Below, piece after piece: positions 15,084-22,896 of a stretch of 31,633 bases of DNA. Position numbers and translations under genes: made by a program. Under the pieces are notes generated by a model. That model saw only the letters and a list, made by a program, of their open reading frames with translations, was not told the origin of the DNA and did no database searches. The DNA is from a virus. Position 1 is the first letter of the stretch. Every line of letters begins with the position of its first letter. The stretch spans positions 1 to 31,633 of IMG/VR virus record IMGVR_UViG_3300033571_011046. The stretch is one strand, 5' to 3'.

Positions 15084-16277
15084 TTATGCAGTTATTAACT
15101 TTAAGAGTTTAGGTCTAAGTGCAACATCCTTAAATTTAGGAATTGTGCAAATTTTCTTAACAGAAATTATACATAAATCTGGAGATAACATACCACTCTC
15201 AAGAATTGTTGCATAGTTTCCTACTTTCTCTTTATCAAATTTAGACTCATTAGCTATAGAATAGTTAAGAAGTCTCTTAGTTAATATTGCTGCGATATCC
15301 TGTCTTCTTTCTTTACCTTCTTTAATTACAGACTTAAGTTGTTTTAGTGACCAATCAGAATCGTTTGTAACCAACTGTTCTGGAGTAGGTAACTTATCAA
15401 GTCCATTCTTAATAAAGTTTACAAAAGTAATAATATGCTCCTGCGGTAAAGAACCCATACCAAGATTCATGATAAGATCAATGTTCTTTTCAAAGTCATC
15501 AATCCCACTAATGCTATCAAAATACTTAGTCCAGATTCTTAAATTACCTTTTGCAAGAACATTACCATCTTCATCTTTTTCAACAGCGCCTTCAATAATC
15601 TCAGGATGCTTTAACATGAAGTTAATACAGCGACCATCAACACCATAAGATTCTGCAAACTCACTTGCCCAGATATTTACATCTGCTTTCATGTGAACTT
15701 TTAATCTACGAGTTGCCTGAGCACTATCTTCTTGTTGAACCATGAAATCTTGATCACTTGGATTACAAGTCAATACAATAGTACTACCTTTAGGTAACCC
15801 CCAAGAGATATATTTCTGCTCGTCAATAAGAGTCATACAAGCATTTGCCATCATTGGAGTTACACGATTATAGTCATCTAGAGTAAGAAGAACAGGTTTA
15901 TCTTCTTTACCTTGAATCCACATTGGTTTACTATAGCTAGTTCTTGTTTCATTCAGTGAATTATATCCCATTGCAAGATAATGGGAAAGAACTTTATCTG
16001 TAACCCAGATACAATCATCACCTTTACAGATTTTATATTCATAAATAGGAAGACCTACTAGATCTGGAACCTCAATCTCACTAAGATTAAGTCTTACAAA
16101 ATGGTAGTCTAATTGCTCACTAATTTGTTTTACAACACTAGTCTTTGCGGTACCGGGCATACCTTCTATTTCAATTGCTATTGGTGTTTTACCTGCTTCT
16201 GCAAGTTTAATATTATTATCAATAAAATAAAGTAACAGATTCTTAATTTCGAGAGAGTTCATTTCATTCTTTTTCAT
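15084..16277 (-). CDS. MoxR-family AAA+ ATPase
   Basis: The product has 397 residues. Walker A is GMPGTAKTS (39-47). A MoxR-type segment follows (LSEIEVPDLVGLP). Walker B is VLLTLDDYNR (D134, D135). The region ANACMTLIDEQKYISWGLPK is the typical MoxR strand-helix insert before sensor 1 (LTCNPSDQ, N172). A downstream Arg pair (ATRR) may serve as sensor or finger. MoxR ATPases are hexameric remodelling chaperones that usually act with a partner holding a von Willebrand A domain. Here the vWA gene lies directly upstream, 27 nt away, and the two follow a coupled run from the rIIA-like gene. The second acidic Walker B residue is Asp, not Glu. The target is unknown. The family call is firm. Confidence 0.88.
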   Translation of the reverse strand: MKKNEMNSLEIKNLLLYFIDNNIKLAEAGKTPIAIEIEGMPGTAKTSVVKQISEQLDYHFVRLNLSEIEVPDLVGLPIYEYKICKGDDCIWVTDKVLSHYLAMGYNSLNETRTSYSKPMWIQGKEDKPVLLTLDDYNRVTPMMANACMTLIDEQKYISWGLPKGSTIVLTCNPSDQDFMVQQEDSAQATRRLKVHMKADVNIWASEFAESYGVDGRCINFMLKHPEIIEGAVEKDEDGNVLAKGNLRIWTKYFDSISGIDDFEKNIDLIMNLGMGSLPQEHIITFVNFIKNGLDKLPTPEQLVTNDSDWSLKQLKSVIKEGKERRQDIAAILTKRLLNYSIANESKFDKEKVGNYATILESGMLSPDLCIISVKKICTIPKFKDVALRPKLLKLITA

Positions 16278-16304
16278 AAAATTGTTTTTTTTTCAGTTTT
16301 TAAA

Positions 16305-17594
16305 TTAATGTTTCATTTTGATTTTCTTTCCTTTATGTTTGAAGCCAGTATTACCTCCATTTGTTATAACCCATAACATTGGAAGTTTACACTTTGCTGG
16401 CTCATTTTCAATAAATCCATCTGTAAGATTTATTGCACATGTCCAGTTCTTCTTTCTTTTATTCTTATTTACATACTCAATAAAAGAACTTGCATAAGTA
16501 CCACCTTGGCAAAGTCTTTCATATTTATTTTCTCCTTTATATTCATATTCCATATGTACTAAAGTGTCCCATATACATATATCTACTTTAACACCTGCTT
16601 TCCACATATGTTTTATCTGTCCAAAGAACTCTTCAAGCTCATGTTCACTAACACTACCTGAACTATCTACACCAACAACTATCTTTACTTTATTTTTATA
16701 TCTATTACTTGGAGCATCTTCAAATCTAAAATTTGGACGCTTCTTTGTTTGTTTTATTTCGGTTGTTATTGTACTACCTACAAATCTATTGAATAAAGTT
16801 TTCCAAGAGATTATAGGTTTCTTATTATTAAACTTATTCTTAATAGCATTCTCAATATGTGCAGGAATATTACCTCTCATTTTCTGAGCTTCCTCAGCAA
16901 TTCTCATAATCTTTTCCTGTATTTCTTTATTCATTACAGCCAACTCTTTCTCTCCCATTCCTTCTTTCAACTCTTCCCAGAGTTTATGCCAGTCATCTTG
17001 TTTTCCATCTTCAATATTATCTAGAATTTCGTCTAGAACTTTAGACCCACTTGTTCCACATTTATTTCCTTTTGCTTTATTTGGATTCTTTGAGTCTTTA
17101 GTACCTTTGCAGTCTTCTTTTCTCTGCTTTGCTTTCATTAACTCATTATAGTAATAAAGACTACTTTCATCTTCTTTAAGTTTTAACTCCGGAAAGTCTT
17201 CAATATATACACCGCACTTCTCTCCATTTTCATCAGTTCTTGGTAACTCTTCAATTATACATTGATTAATACTTATATCCATTGCAATATTTGCAATATG
17301 TTTATCTTGAAACATACCAGAAGAGAATTCTGATAAATGCTCTCTTACTACATGTTCTAACTCATGTATAAGAATTGCCATTTTTCTACTATCATTATAT
17401 AAAGTCTTTTCCCAAAACTTTTTACCTATAACAAGGTTTATATTACTTGAAGACTTATGTTTTGATACACAAGCTGTTGGAAAATCATCACTGAATTCTT
17501 TATTTAATTCAGCAAGAAACAAACCATAGAACATATACTGCTTATCACAAAGCATTCTAAATATGATATCCTGTAGTGATTTTTCGTGATCCAT
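16305..17594 (-). CDS. vWA-domain protein with HExxH metallopeptidase-like domain (DUF2201/COG3864 type)
   Basis: The product has 429 residues. The N-terminal domain (about 1-165) carries ILIHELEHVVREH, a zinc-type HExxH at 77-81, with conserved ANIAMDISINQ downstream, as in predicted metal-dependent peptidases of COG3864. A Lys/Gly-rich low-complexity linker follows at about 158-185 with three cysteines. A helical segment comes next, then ISWKTLFNRFVGS and the vWA-like domain with MIDAS motif DSSGS (310-314), CIWDT, GGTYASSFIEYV and NLTDG. Such proteins pair with MoxR ATPases, and the moxR gene follows. The likely picture is a metal-dependent adaptor or peptidase remodelled by the ATPase. 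Substrate and role in infection are unknown. The 3' end is very basic (KHKGKKIKMKH). Confidence 0.85.
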   Translation of the reverse strand: MDHEKSLQDIIFRMLCDKQYMFYGLFLAELNKEFSDDFPTACVSKHKSSSNINLVIGKKFWEKTLYNDSRKMAILIHELEHVVREHLSEFSSGMFQDKHIANIAMDISINQCIIEELPRTDENGEKCGVYIEDFPELKLKEDESSLYYYNELMKAKQRKEDCKGTKDSKNPNKAKGNKCGTSGSKVLDEILDNIEDGKQDDWHKLWEELKEGMGEKELAVMNKEIQEKIMRIAEEAQKMRGNIPAHIENAIKNKFNNKKPIISWKTLFNRFVGSTITTEIKQTKKRPNFRFEDAPSNRYKNKVKIVVGVDSSGSVSEHELEEFFGQIKHMWKAGVKVDICIWDTLVHMEYEYKGENKYERLCQGGTYASSFIEYVNKNKRKKNWTCAINLTDGFIENEPAKCKLPMLWVITNGGNTGFKHKGKKIKMKH

Positions 17595-17596
17595 AA

Positions 17597-17860
17597 CTAA
17601 GATTTAATTTTTTTAACTCTATTTTTTACTTCTCCTTCTTGCATTGATAAATATATTTCTACCCACATTTGGAATATATGCTTCTGTTCTTCTTTAAAGA
17701 AATCAACTTGGCCTTCTAAATATTGTTTTACAAATTTATCTATATACTGTCGTTTTTCACTATCAGAAACATCAGGAGCTCTTAGAAGTGTCAGTCCCAG
17801 CTCTTGACTTTCTAGTACGTCTGACTCTATTAGCTGATCTATTAAACTTTTTAGTTCCAT
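17597..17860 (-). CDS. Small helical protein, apparent paralogue of the preceding small gene
   Basis: The product has 87 residues and is mostly helical: MELKSLIDQLIESDVLESQE, then LGLTLLRAPDVSDSEKRQYI and a charged C-terminus (GEVKNRVKKIKS). The first 40 residues resemble the start of the neighbouring 114-aa protein (both have L-x(3)-L-x-S, then ES-x(2)-LG, then S-x-EK), which suggests duplication of an armadillo-like helical pair. Its ATG lies inside the upstream ORF and the two overlap by 89 nt, an unusually long overlap. It ends 2 nt before the vWA gene, so it is probably translationally coupled to it. No enzymatic motif. An adaptor role for the vWA/MoxR pair is possible, from adjacency only. 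Confidence 0.6.
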   Translation of the reverse strand: MELKSLIDQLIESDVLESQELGLTLLRAPDVSDSEKRQYIDKFVKQYLEGQVDFFKEEQKHIFQMWVEIYLSMQEGEVKNRVKKIKS

Positions 17861-18116
17861 CTTTTGTAATTTTAAAAGACATTATATCCTTTCTATACTC
17901 TATTGCAACACTTGACAAAAGTGGAACTTTGTCATCTGTAAGAGATATATATACACCATCAATAGATATAGAAGTTGCAGGATATTTCTTTGCAATATAA
18001 GAAAAAACAGAAAGTTTCTCGTTCTCTGAAAGTACTTCTTTTCCCATTATTATCCCTAAATTAACTGACTCTATATCAGGAGACATCAATAAATTTCTCA
18101 ATTTGTCTTTCTTCAT
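17772..18116 (-). CDS. Small 114-aa protein with LG-type helical start and basic tail
   Basis: The product has 114 residues. It starts MKKDKLRNLLMSPDIESVNL, then GIIMGKEVLSENEK, which parallels the 87-aa neighbour. A beta-rich middle follows (ISIDGVYISLTDDKVPLLSS). The last 30 residues, which coincide with the start of the neighbouring gene, are a basic tail (FNRSANRVRRTRKSRAGTDT). The tail may be functional or may simply be a by-product of the overlap, and a -1 or +1 frameshift joining the two frames cannot be excluded. It overlaps the upstream 237-aa gene by 41 nt. Function unknown. Confidence 0.6.
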   Translation of the reverse strand: MKKDKLRNLLMSPDIESVNLGIIMGKEVLSENEKLSVFSYIAKKYPATSISIDGVYISLTDDKVPLLSSVAIEYRKDIMSFKITKDGTKKFNRSANRVRRTRKSRAGTDTSKSS

Positions 18117-18789
18117 AATCTTTAATCATTTTATCTATGTTAGGAATATCAGAAACTTTTATTTGAAAGTATCCTTTATTAGATAAGTCTTTAATGCAGA
18201 CATAATTCTGAAAGAAACTTTTGTCAAATAGTAAGTTTTCTGGATCTATAAAAAGATTAATTATACTAAAATGCTTTATACCATGTATGCATAATTCATA
18301 CACTGTATCTAAAGATATATTCTTGTTTTTAATAATATATGATCTTATATACTTTAGTACGTCTTCAGTAGTATTTATCTTATCTTCAATTACTCTCTTG
18401 ATAAAAGACTTAGTTATTCTCCAATGTGGAAAAAATATTGATATAGTATAGTTACTTTTAAAGTAATAGTTCATAAAGAACTCTTTTATATGAGCATTGC
18501 TCGAGGAAGACATTTTAATCTTCCCCGAGCTTTTCTCATAAACTATCCATTCATGTAGTGTATCTTTTATATAAAACTTTCCAGAAGTATTTCTCTTTAT
18601 TTGTTTTGAAGTATTATAAAAACCTATCTTTTGGTCATTCTCATACACTCTAGTTTCAGACTTTTGTGAATAAGAACCTCTTGCATAAAGATATCTTTTT
18701 AATTCTTCATCTTCAATTTTAAGAAACTGGTCAAAGTTTAGATAAGAGATATCAGAAACTTTCTTAATCGTCTTCTTCTTCTCCATCAT
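18076..18789 (-). CDS. Hypothetical 237-aa protein downstream of the rIIA-like gene
   Basis: The product has 237 residues; either of two adjacent ATGs could be the start (18789 or 18786). The sequence has a Lys-rich start (MMEKKKTIKKVSD), a central strand-rich region (FYIKDTLHEWIVYEKSSGKI) and a helical C-terminal half with many Ile and Lys (VIEDKINTTEDVLKYIRSYI). There is no signal peptide, membrane span or cysteine cluster. In T4 the gene after rIIA is rIIB, but no resemblance to rIIB is apparent by eye, and the protein is shorter than T4 rIIB (312 aa). It overlaps the rIIA-like gene by 26 nt and the next small gene by 41 nt, so it belongs to the same coupled run. Function unknown. Confidence 0.6.
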   Translation of the reverse strand: MMEKKKTIKKVSDISYLNFDQFLKIEDEELKRYLYARGSYSQKSETRVYENDQKIGFYNTSKQIKRNTSGKFYIKDTLHEWIVYEKSSGKIKMSSSSNAHIKEFFMNYYFKSNYTISIFFPHWRITKSFIKRVIEDKINTTEDVLKYIRSYIIKNKNISLDTVYELCIHGIKHFSIINLFIDPENLLFDKSFFQNYVCIKDLSNKGYFQIKVSDIPNIDKMIKDYEERQIEKFIDVS

Positions 18790-21103
18790 TTTCTTGTAAA
18801 TTTTCAGGTTTATTAGACTTATAATGTTTTAGGTCTAACTTAAACTTACGATACTTAGCAATATCTTGCACAATACCTATCTGTTTAGAATCTATCATAC
18901 CCTCTGTAAAATATTGAACAGCTTCAACTTTATGAATATTATTGAGAACATACTGTGCATCTTCCCAGATTACTTCATTACGAAGTTTTTTCTCATGAAA
19001 TATTGATAAAAGATCTTTCGTGAATTGATCATTCTCATTATATCTATAACTATCAATATATGCATCTGGTCTGTATCTTTTAACATATGCTAAAAGATTC
19101 TCAATCTTACTATATAGACCTTCAGATATATAATTTTTGATAGTACCTCTTTTTTCTATTATTCTATTATACTTTTTTATTACATCTCTTTGAATAAGAT
19201 ATGCAGTCATTACATCACCAAAGAATCTATGTTTACCCTGTGTGAAATCTTTTACTTCCATAAAGTTATGAAGATTTAATTTGTTAAGAACTTTAAAATC
19301 TGTATCACCTACCATACATATTCTTATATTGTTATTTGGAACTCTACTTTTACTCTCCCAAGCACCTACATAATTAGTAAGTCTATGAAGTCTATCAAGA
19401 GCAACTCTATCTTCATTCTTTCCATAAATAACAAAGTTCCTAATCTTAAATAAGTCTTTTACAGGAGTAACTTTATCTGTAAACTTACAGCAATAATCAC
19501 TGGCAGCTCTAGTTAAATTCTCTGCAAACTTAAGATTAACTTCACCAGAAAGTGTTTGTGGGTCAAACCTCTCTTTTCTTGTAGAAATATAAGTCTTCTT
19601 AATTGTAGGCTTCTGATCTTTTGGTATTTCAATACTAGATAACTTTATTAAGCTTTCTTTGATAAAGTACTCATATAGTAGTTTATACTCATTATAAATT
19701 TCTCTGTATATGTTTACTCCTGTCTTTTTATACTCATCAAGTGCTTCTAGCTTTTTAGGTATTTTATAATAACTTTCAAGATATCTTCTGTTACTAAGTT
19801 TCTTTATACTATAAAGACCTGCTCCAGGATATTTAGTTTTAAGATATGCAGATCTCTTTTTGTCTAAGTTAATATCTAGTAAGATATTTGTATTATAACT
19901 AAAAGATCTCCAACTTGAACCATCTCTTTTTATAAGAGTTCCTTTATTTCCAACTTCATAAACTAAGCTAAACATTCCTTTACCTCCACCTAAATTCTCT
20001 TTAAAGTTATCTAATATCTCATCACTTACACCTTTCATTTTTGGCTTCTTTATAGAAATCTTAGACATCTTACTAAATGAACCAATTGGAAAATTTACTT
20101 TAGTACTTATTTCAGGAATTGTTATATGTCTTCCAGAGTTTACACACCTATCATAAAGTTCAAGAGATGTAAATCCTTCATCTGGAACACTAGAATTATA
20201 TCTATTTACAAACCATTCAGCAACTCTTTTTAATTTATCAAGTACTATCTTTTTATAGTTATCATCTACTAAAAGATTCTCCCTAGTTATATCTGGTGTT
20301 AGACCATCACCTAAACCAAACTTTAATGCAATTGGAAAGTTTTGTATTGAGTCCATTCCAAGAACATCCCATCTAATATGATAAGAGTATTGATCTACAG
20401 ATATATGTAATGCTTGATTATTATTTATTGTACTATATTGAAAATCTTCAGACTCAAATATCTTAAATTCAGTATTAAGAGTAAGACACTGAGGATAAGA
20501 TTTGATTACATTCGGAGAAAACTTAAACATTATGTCTTTAAAATAACATAACTTTGCTTTTACTCCATTTATAAATGAATTAATATTTGAATATTGAGGC
20601 ACTTCTACTTCAAACAATACTGACTTTTCTTCATCTGTATCTTCATAATCAGACAATTCATAAGTAAGACCTATACCTTCTTGTTCTTTCAAAGTTGCTT
20701 TAAACTTTTTCTTATTTGGAGTTATTATAGTATATCGCCACTCAGAATTAAATGCAGAAACTGAAATACTACCGATACCATGCATACCCATTGCACAGTT
20801 TTCATCATTAGTCTTATTTTCACTCTTTCCACTTTCTAATATTGTACATACTTTTTTTATAAAATCTTCTTTATCTTCAAATGATAAACCAATATCTCTT
20901 ACATAAAATGTATATGATGTATTATATGAGCTACTTTTATCATAAATACCTACTTCAACTGGTTTTGTCTGACCAGACATTCTATGACTATCAACTGCAT
21001 TCTGACATATCTCAGATACAAAACTAAACTTGTCAGAGTATAGTCTTTTACCAAACATCTGATGTAGTTTTGCTGTATTACTACTTAATTTCAACTGTTG
21101 CAT
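18764..21103 (-). CDS. rIIA-like GHKL ATPase
   Basis: The product has 779 residues. The N-terminal domain has the Bergerat ATP-binding fold of Hsp90, MutL, gyrase and histidine kinases. The N box is SEICQNAVDSH (E31, N35, D38), the G1 box is RDIGLSF (D70, G72), and the G2 box is GMHGIGSISVSAF (106-118). A second domain ends with LTPDITRENLL, like the transducer-type segment of this superfamily. The remaining 450 residues are lysine-rich, helical and without known motifs. T4 rIIA (725 aa) shares the N-terminal GHKL domain and size, and rIIA-like proteins occur in many large phages, where rII genes are linked to membrane integrity and exclusion. The gene overlaps UDG upstream and the 237-aa gene downstream. 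GHKL is clear; the rIIA link is probable. Confidence 0.7.
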   Translation of the reverse strand: MQQLKLSSNTAKLHQMFGKRLYSDKFSFVSEICQNAVDSHRMSGQTKPVEVGIYDKSSSYNTSYTFYVRDIGLSFEDKEDFIKKVCTILESGKSENKTNDENCAMGMHGIGSISVSAFNSEWRYTIITPNKKKFKATLKEQEGIGLTYELSDYEDTDEEKSVLFEVEVPQYSNINSFINGVKAKLCYFKDIMFKFSPNVIKSYPQCLTLNTEFKIFESEDFQYSTINNNQALHISVDQYSYHIRWDVLGMDSIQNFPIALKFGLGDGLTPDITRENLLVDDNYKKIVLDKLKRVAEWFVNRYNSSVPDEGFTSLELYDRCVNSGRHITIPEISTKVNFPIGSFSKMSKISIKKPKMKGVSDEILDNFKENLGGGKGMFSLVYEVGNKGTLIKRDGSSWRSFSYNTNILLDINLDKKRSAYLKTKYPGAGLYSIKKLSNRRYLESYYKIPKKLEALDEYKKTGVNIYREIYNEYKLLYEYFIKESLIKLSSIEIPKDQKPTIKKTYISTRKERFDPQTLSGEVNLKFAENLTRAASDYCCKFTDKVTPVKDLFKIRNFVIYGKNEDRVALDRLHRLTNYVGAWESKSRVPNNNIRICMVGDTDFKVLNKLNLHNFMEVKDFTQGKHRFFGDVMTAYLIQRDVIKKYNRIIEKRGTIKNYISEGLYSKIENLLAYVKRYRPDAYIDSYRYNENDQFTKDLLSIFHEKKLRNEVIWEDAQYVLNNIHKVEAVQYFTEGMIDSKQIGIVQDIAKYRKFKLDLKHYKSNKPENLQENDGEEEDD

Positions 21104-21824
21104 TTTCTAAAATTTTAGGTTTCCAATCAATCCCCTTCTTTCCATAATCTTTTGCTACTCTATTGATAATTGTAAATATATTCTTATGATTCCAATCTAG
21201 GTTTTTATAACTAGCAGAAACAGGATGTTCTAGCTTATATATAAAATTACCTATTGGATTTATAAATCTCTCCATCTTATGAGATACATCACCACATAAA
21301 ACATAAGTTATACCTATCTTATCATACATTATTTGTTCAAGAAAATACTGTTGAAACTTTATCCACAATCCTTTGTGAGAGGATGTTTTATTTAATTTAC
21401 AAGTAAGATCTGTATTCATAAGAAGACAACCCTGGTCAAGTAAATACTTTAGACTGGTAGAATAATCAAACTTTGTCTTTGTACATCTCTCAATTCCTTC
21501 ATAAAACTTTTGTAGACTAGGTTGAAGTTTACCATCAGCTGAATTAGAACAATCCATTGGAATACCTGTTGCATGAAGTATTCCATTTTTATATCTTTTA
21601 GGATATGGGTCCATCAAATAGAAAACACATTTAATATCATCAGGATCTGTAAGCTGAAATACTTTAAATACATTTTCATGTCCCGGAACTATTATATCTG
21701 TTTGGGCATCTGCTTTTAGTCTAGCATAGATATCAAACATATCTTTACTTTCTATAAACTTTTTAAACAGTGGTGCCCATTTACCAAACTTATCAGCAAA
21801 GTCTTCATAATCCATCTTTTCCAT
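21081..21824 (-). CDS. ung: Uracil-DNA glycosylase, family 1-like
   Basis: The product has 247 residues. The water-activating motif of family 1 UDG (GQDPYH) appears as YLMDPYPKRYKNGI, so the catalytic Asp (D72) and DPYP are kept while the Gly-Gln pair is replaced by Leu-Met. The LLLN strand is LLDQGCLLMNTDLTC (N137). The leucine-loop motif HPSP appears as LEHPVSASY (H200, P201). The order and spacing match the family, which removes uracil from DNA. UDG genes are known in crAss-like phages. A phage UDG could repair its own DNA or attack uracil-bearing competitor DNA. The gene lies 4 nt after the primase gene and overlaps the rIIA-like gene by 23 nt. The substituted motif suggests a divergent but probably active enzyme. 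Confidence 0.8.
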   Translation of the reverse strand: MEKMDYEDFADKFGKWAPLFKKFIESKDMFDIYARLKADAQTDIIVPGHENVFKVFQLTDPDDIKCVFYLMDPYPKRYKNGILHATGIPMDCSNSADGKLQPSLQKFYEGIERCTKTKFDYSTSLKYLLDQGCLLMNTDLTCKLNKTSSHKGLWIKFQQYFLEQIMYDKIGITYVLCGDVSHKMERFINPIGNFIYKLEHPVSASYKNLDWNHKNIFTIINRVAKDYGKKGIDWKPKILENATVEIK

Positions 21825-21828
21825 AATA

Positions 21829-22821
21829 TTACTTTATAACTTTCTTAGATCTCATAAACTCTTCTAACTTCTTCAAACCAAAAGCTTTTACATAACCATA
21901 AGCATCATTTATCTCAGGTAGTAAATCCTTTGGTGTATTAATATATTTCCATTTATTTGTGTCAGTTATCTCTTTACATTTCTTGACACCATCCCAGTCA
22001 CTACCATACCAAATCCATGGTTTTTTTGTAACTTTATTTATCTTTTCTACAACATCTTCATTAAATATTTTTACAGCTTCTGCTTGTGTTGATATGCAAC
22101 AGGGTTCAATCATAGTAGTTACAATCAAATCTTTCATAGATTTCTGAACTATTAGACTTTCACAAGAGTCTGCTATATTTTCATAATTCCATAAGTAGTG
22201 ATAAGAGACATTATTTCTAAATCTCTCCGTAGATTCCCTATCAGGAAAATATATCTTAACTGCATCTTCTGATTTGCAATAGTATGCAAAAGCTCTTTCA
22301 TTTGGATCAATATAAATTCTTCTTATTCCAATAATAAGATCTTTTACTGCATAACATTCATACTTTTTACAGTGATCTTCCGTTACTTCTGCTGCATTCC
22401 AGAATTCATGATGTCTCTTTTCAAAAGGAATAGTTGAGAACTTAATTTTTATCTTTTCCTCTCTTATTTCAGGCTTTTGCCAAGTAACAATTTGAGGCTT
22501 TTTATTTATTTCTTTTCCACCGAGTCCAAAATCCCACATTATTTTTTGTATTGCATCTGCTTGAGAAAGATGAAAATATCTTGTAACAAACTGAATTGCT
22601 GTACCAGATTCCTCGGTTGCTAAATCTTTCCAAAACCATACACCTTCTCTATAGAATATACCCCATGATAATTTCTTCTCTTTACCACTCCAAGGTCTAT
22701 TCATTATTCCAGATGTTATATTGTCTCCAAGATAGTATCTATAGATATCATAACCTCCACTAGTAAGATTATAGATTTCATCTACAGATAGTAAAATTGG
22801 TTTCTGTTTACCTTTAACCAT
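21829..22821 (-). CDS. DnaG-like primase with Toprim domain
   Basis: The product has 330 residues. The N-terminal part (about 15-100) has the CHC2-like fold without zinc ligands: NITSGIMNRPW, SWGIFYREGVWFWKDLATEE and GTAIQFVTRYF. The Toprim domain follows at about 215-315: LIVQKSMKDLIV, CCISTQAEAV, then WYGSDWDGVKKC with the D275-x-D277 pair, and KDLLPEINDAYGY. The catalytic Glu at the start of Toprim is Gln (Q226), with KSMKD in place of the usual EG-x-x-D. I recall the KSMKD form from other Bacteroidota phage primases. It makes RNA primers at the fork with the DnaB-type helicase encoded upstream. Expression is separated from the SSB-like gene by a terminator 18 nt from this ATG. Confidence 0.8.
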   Translation of the reverse strand: MVKGKQKPILLSVDEIYNLTSGGYDIYRYYLGDNITSGIMNRPWSGKEKKLSWGIFYREGVWFWKDLATEESGTAIQFVTRYFHLSQADAIQKIMWDFGLGGKEINKKPQIVTWQKPEIREEKIKIKFSTIPFEKRHHEFWNAAEVTEDHCKKYECYAVKDLIIGIRRIYIDPNERAFAYYCKSEDAVKIYFPDRESTERFRNNVSYHYLWNYENIADSCESLIVQKSMKDLIVTTMIEPCCISTQAEAVKIFNEDVVEKINKVTKKPWIWYGSDWDGVKKCKEITDTNKWKYINTPKDLLPEINDAYGYVKAFGLKKLEEFMRSKKVIK

Positions 22822-22826
22822 AATAT

Positions 22827-22834
22827 CAAATTTA
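22827..22834 (-). promoter_or_regulatory. Candidate -7 box immediately before the primase start
   Basis: TAAATTTG on the minus strand fits TAnnTTTG and lies five bases before the primase ATG, directly after a terminator. If used, the message would be nearly leaderless, as at recA. No clear -33 element is visible, since the region upstream is the T tract of the hairpin. Confidence 0.3.
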
Positions 22835-22839
22835 AGGAT

Positions 22840-22872
22840 AAAAAATAGTCCCGATTAAGAATAACCGGGACT
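22840..22872. terminator. Terminator between SSB-like and primase genes
   Basis: The stem is AGTCCCG (22847-22853) with CGGGACT (22866-22872), and a loop of 12 bases that can pair partly. On the minus strand it is followed by ATTTTTT. On the plus strand it is followed by TTTTT, so it could work both ways, though only minus-strand genes flank it. Confidence 0.85.
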
Positions 22873-22896
22873 TTTTATTATGGGAAAAAGAAGCCA

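Noticed and set aside
18076-18789. Reading the 237-aa gene as rIIB
   Set aside because: Only the position after a rIIA-like gene supports it. Length and sequence do not look like rIIB.
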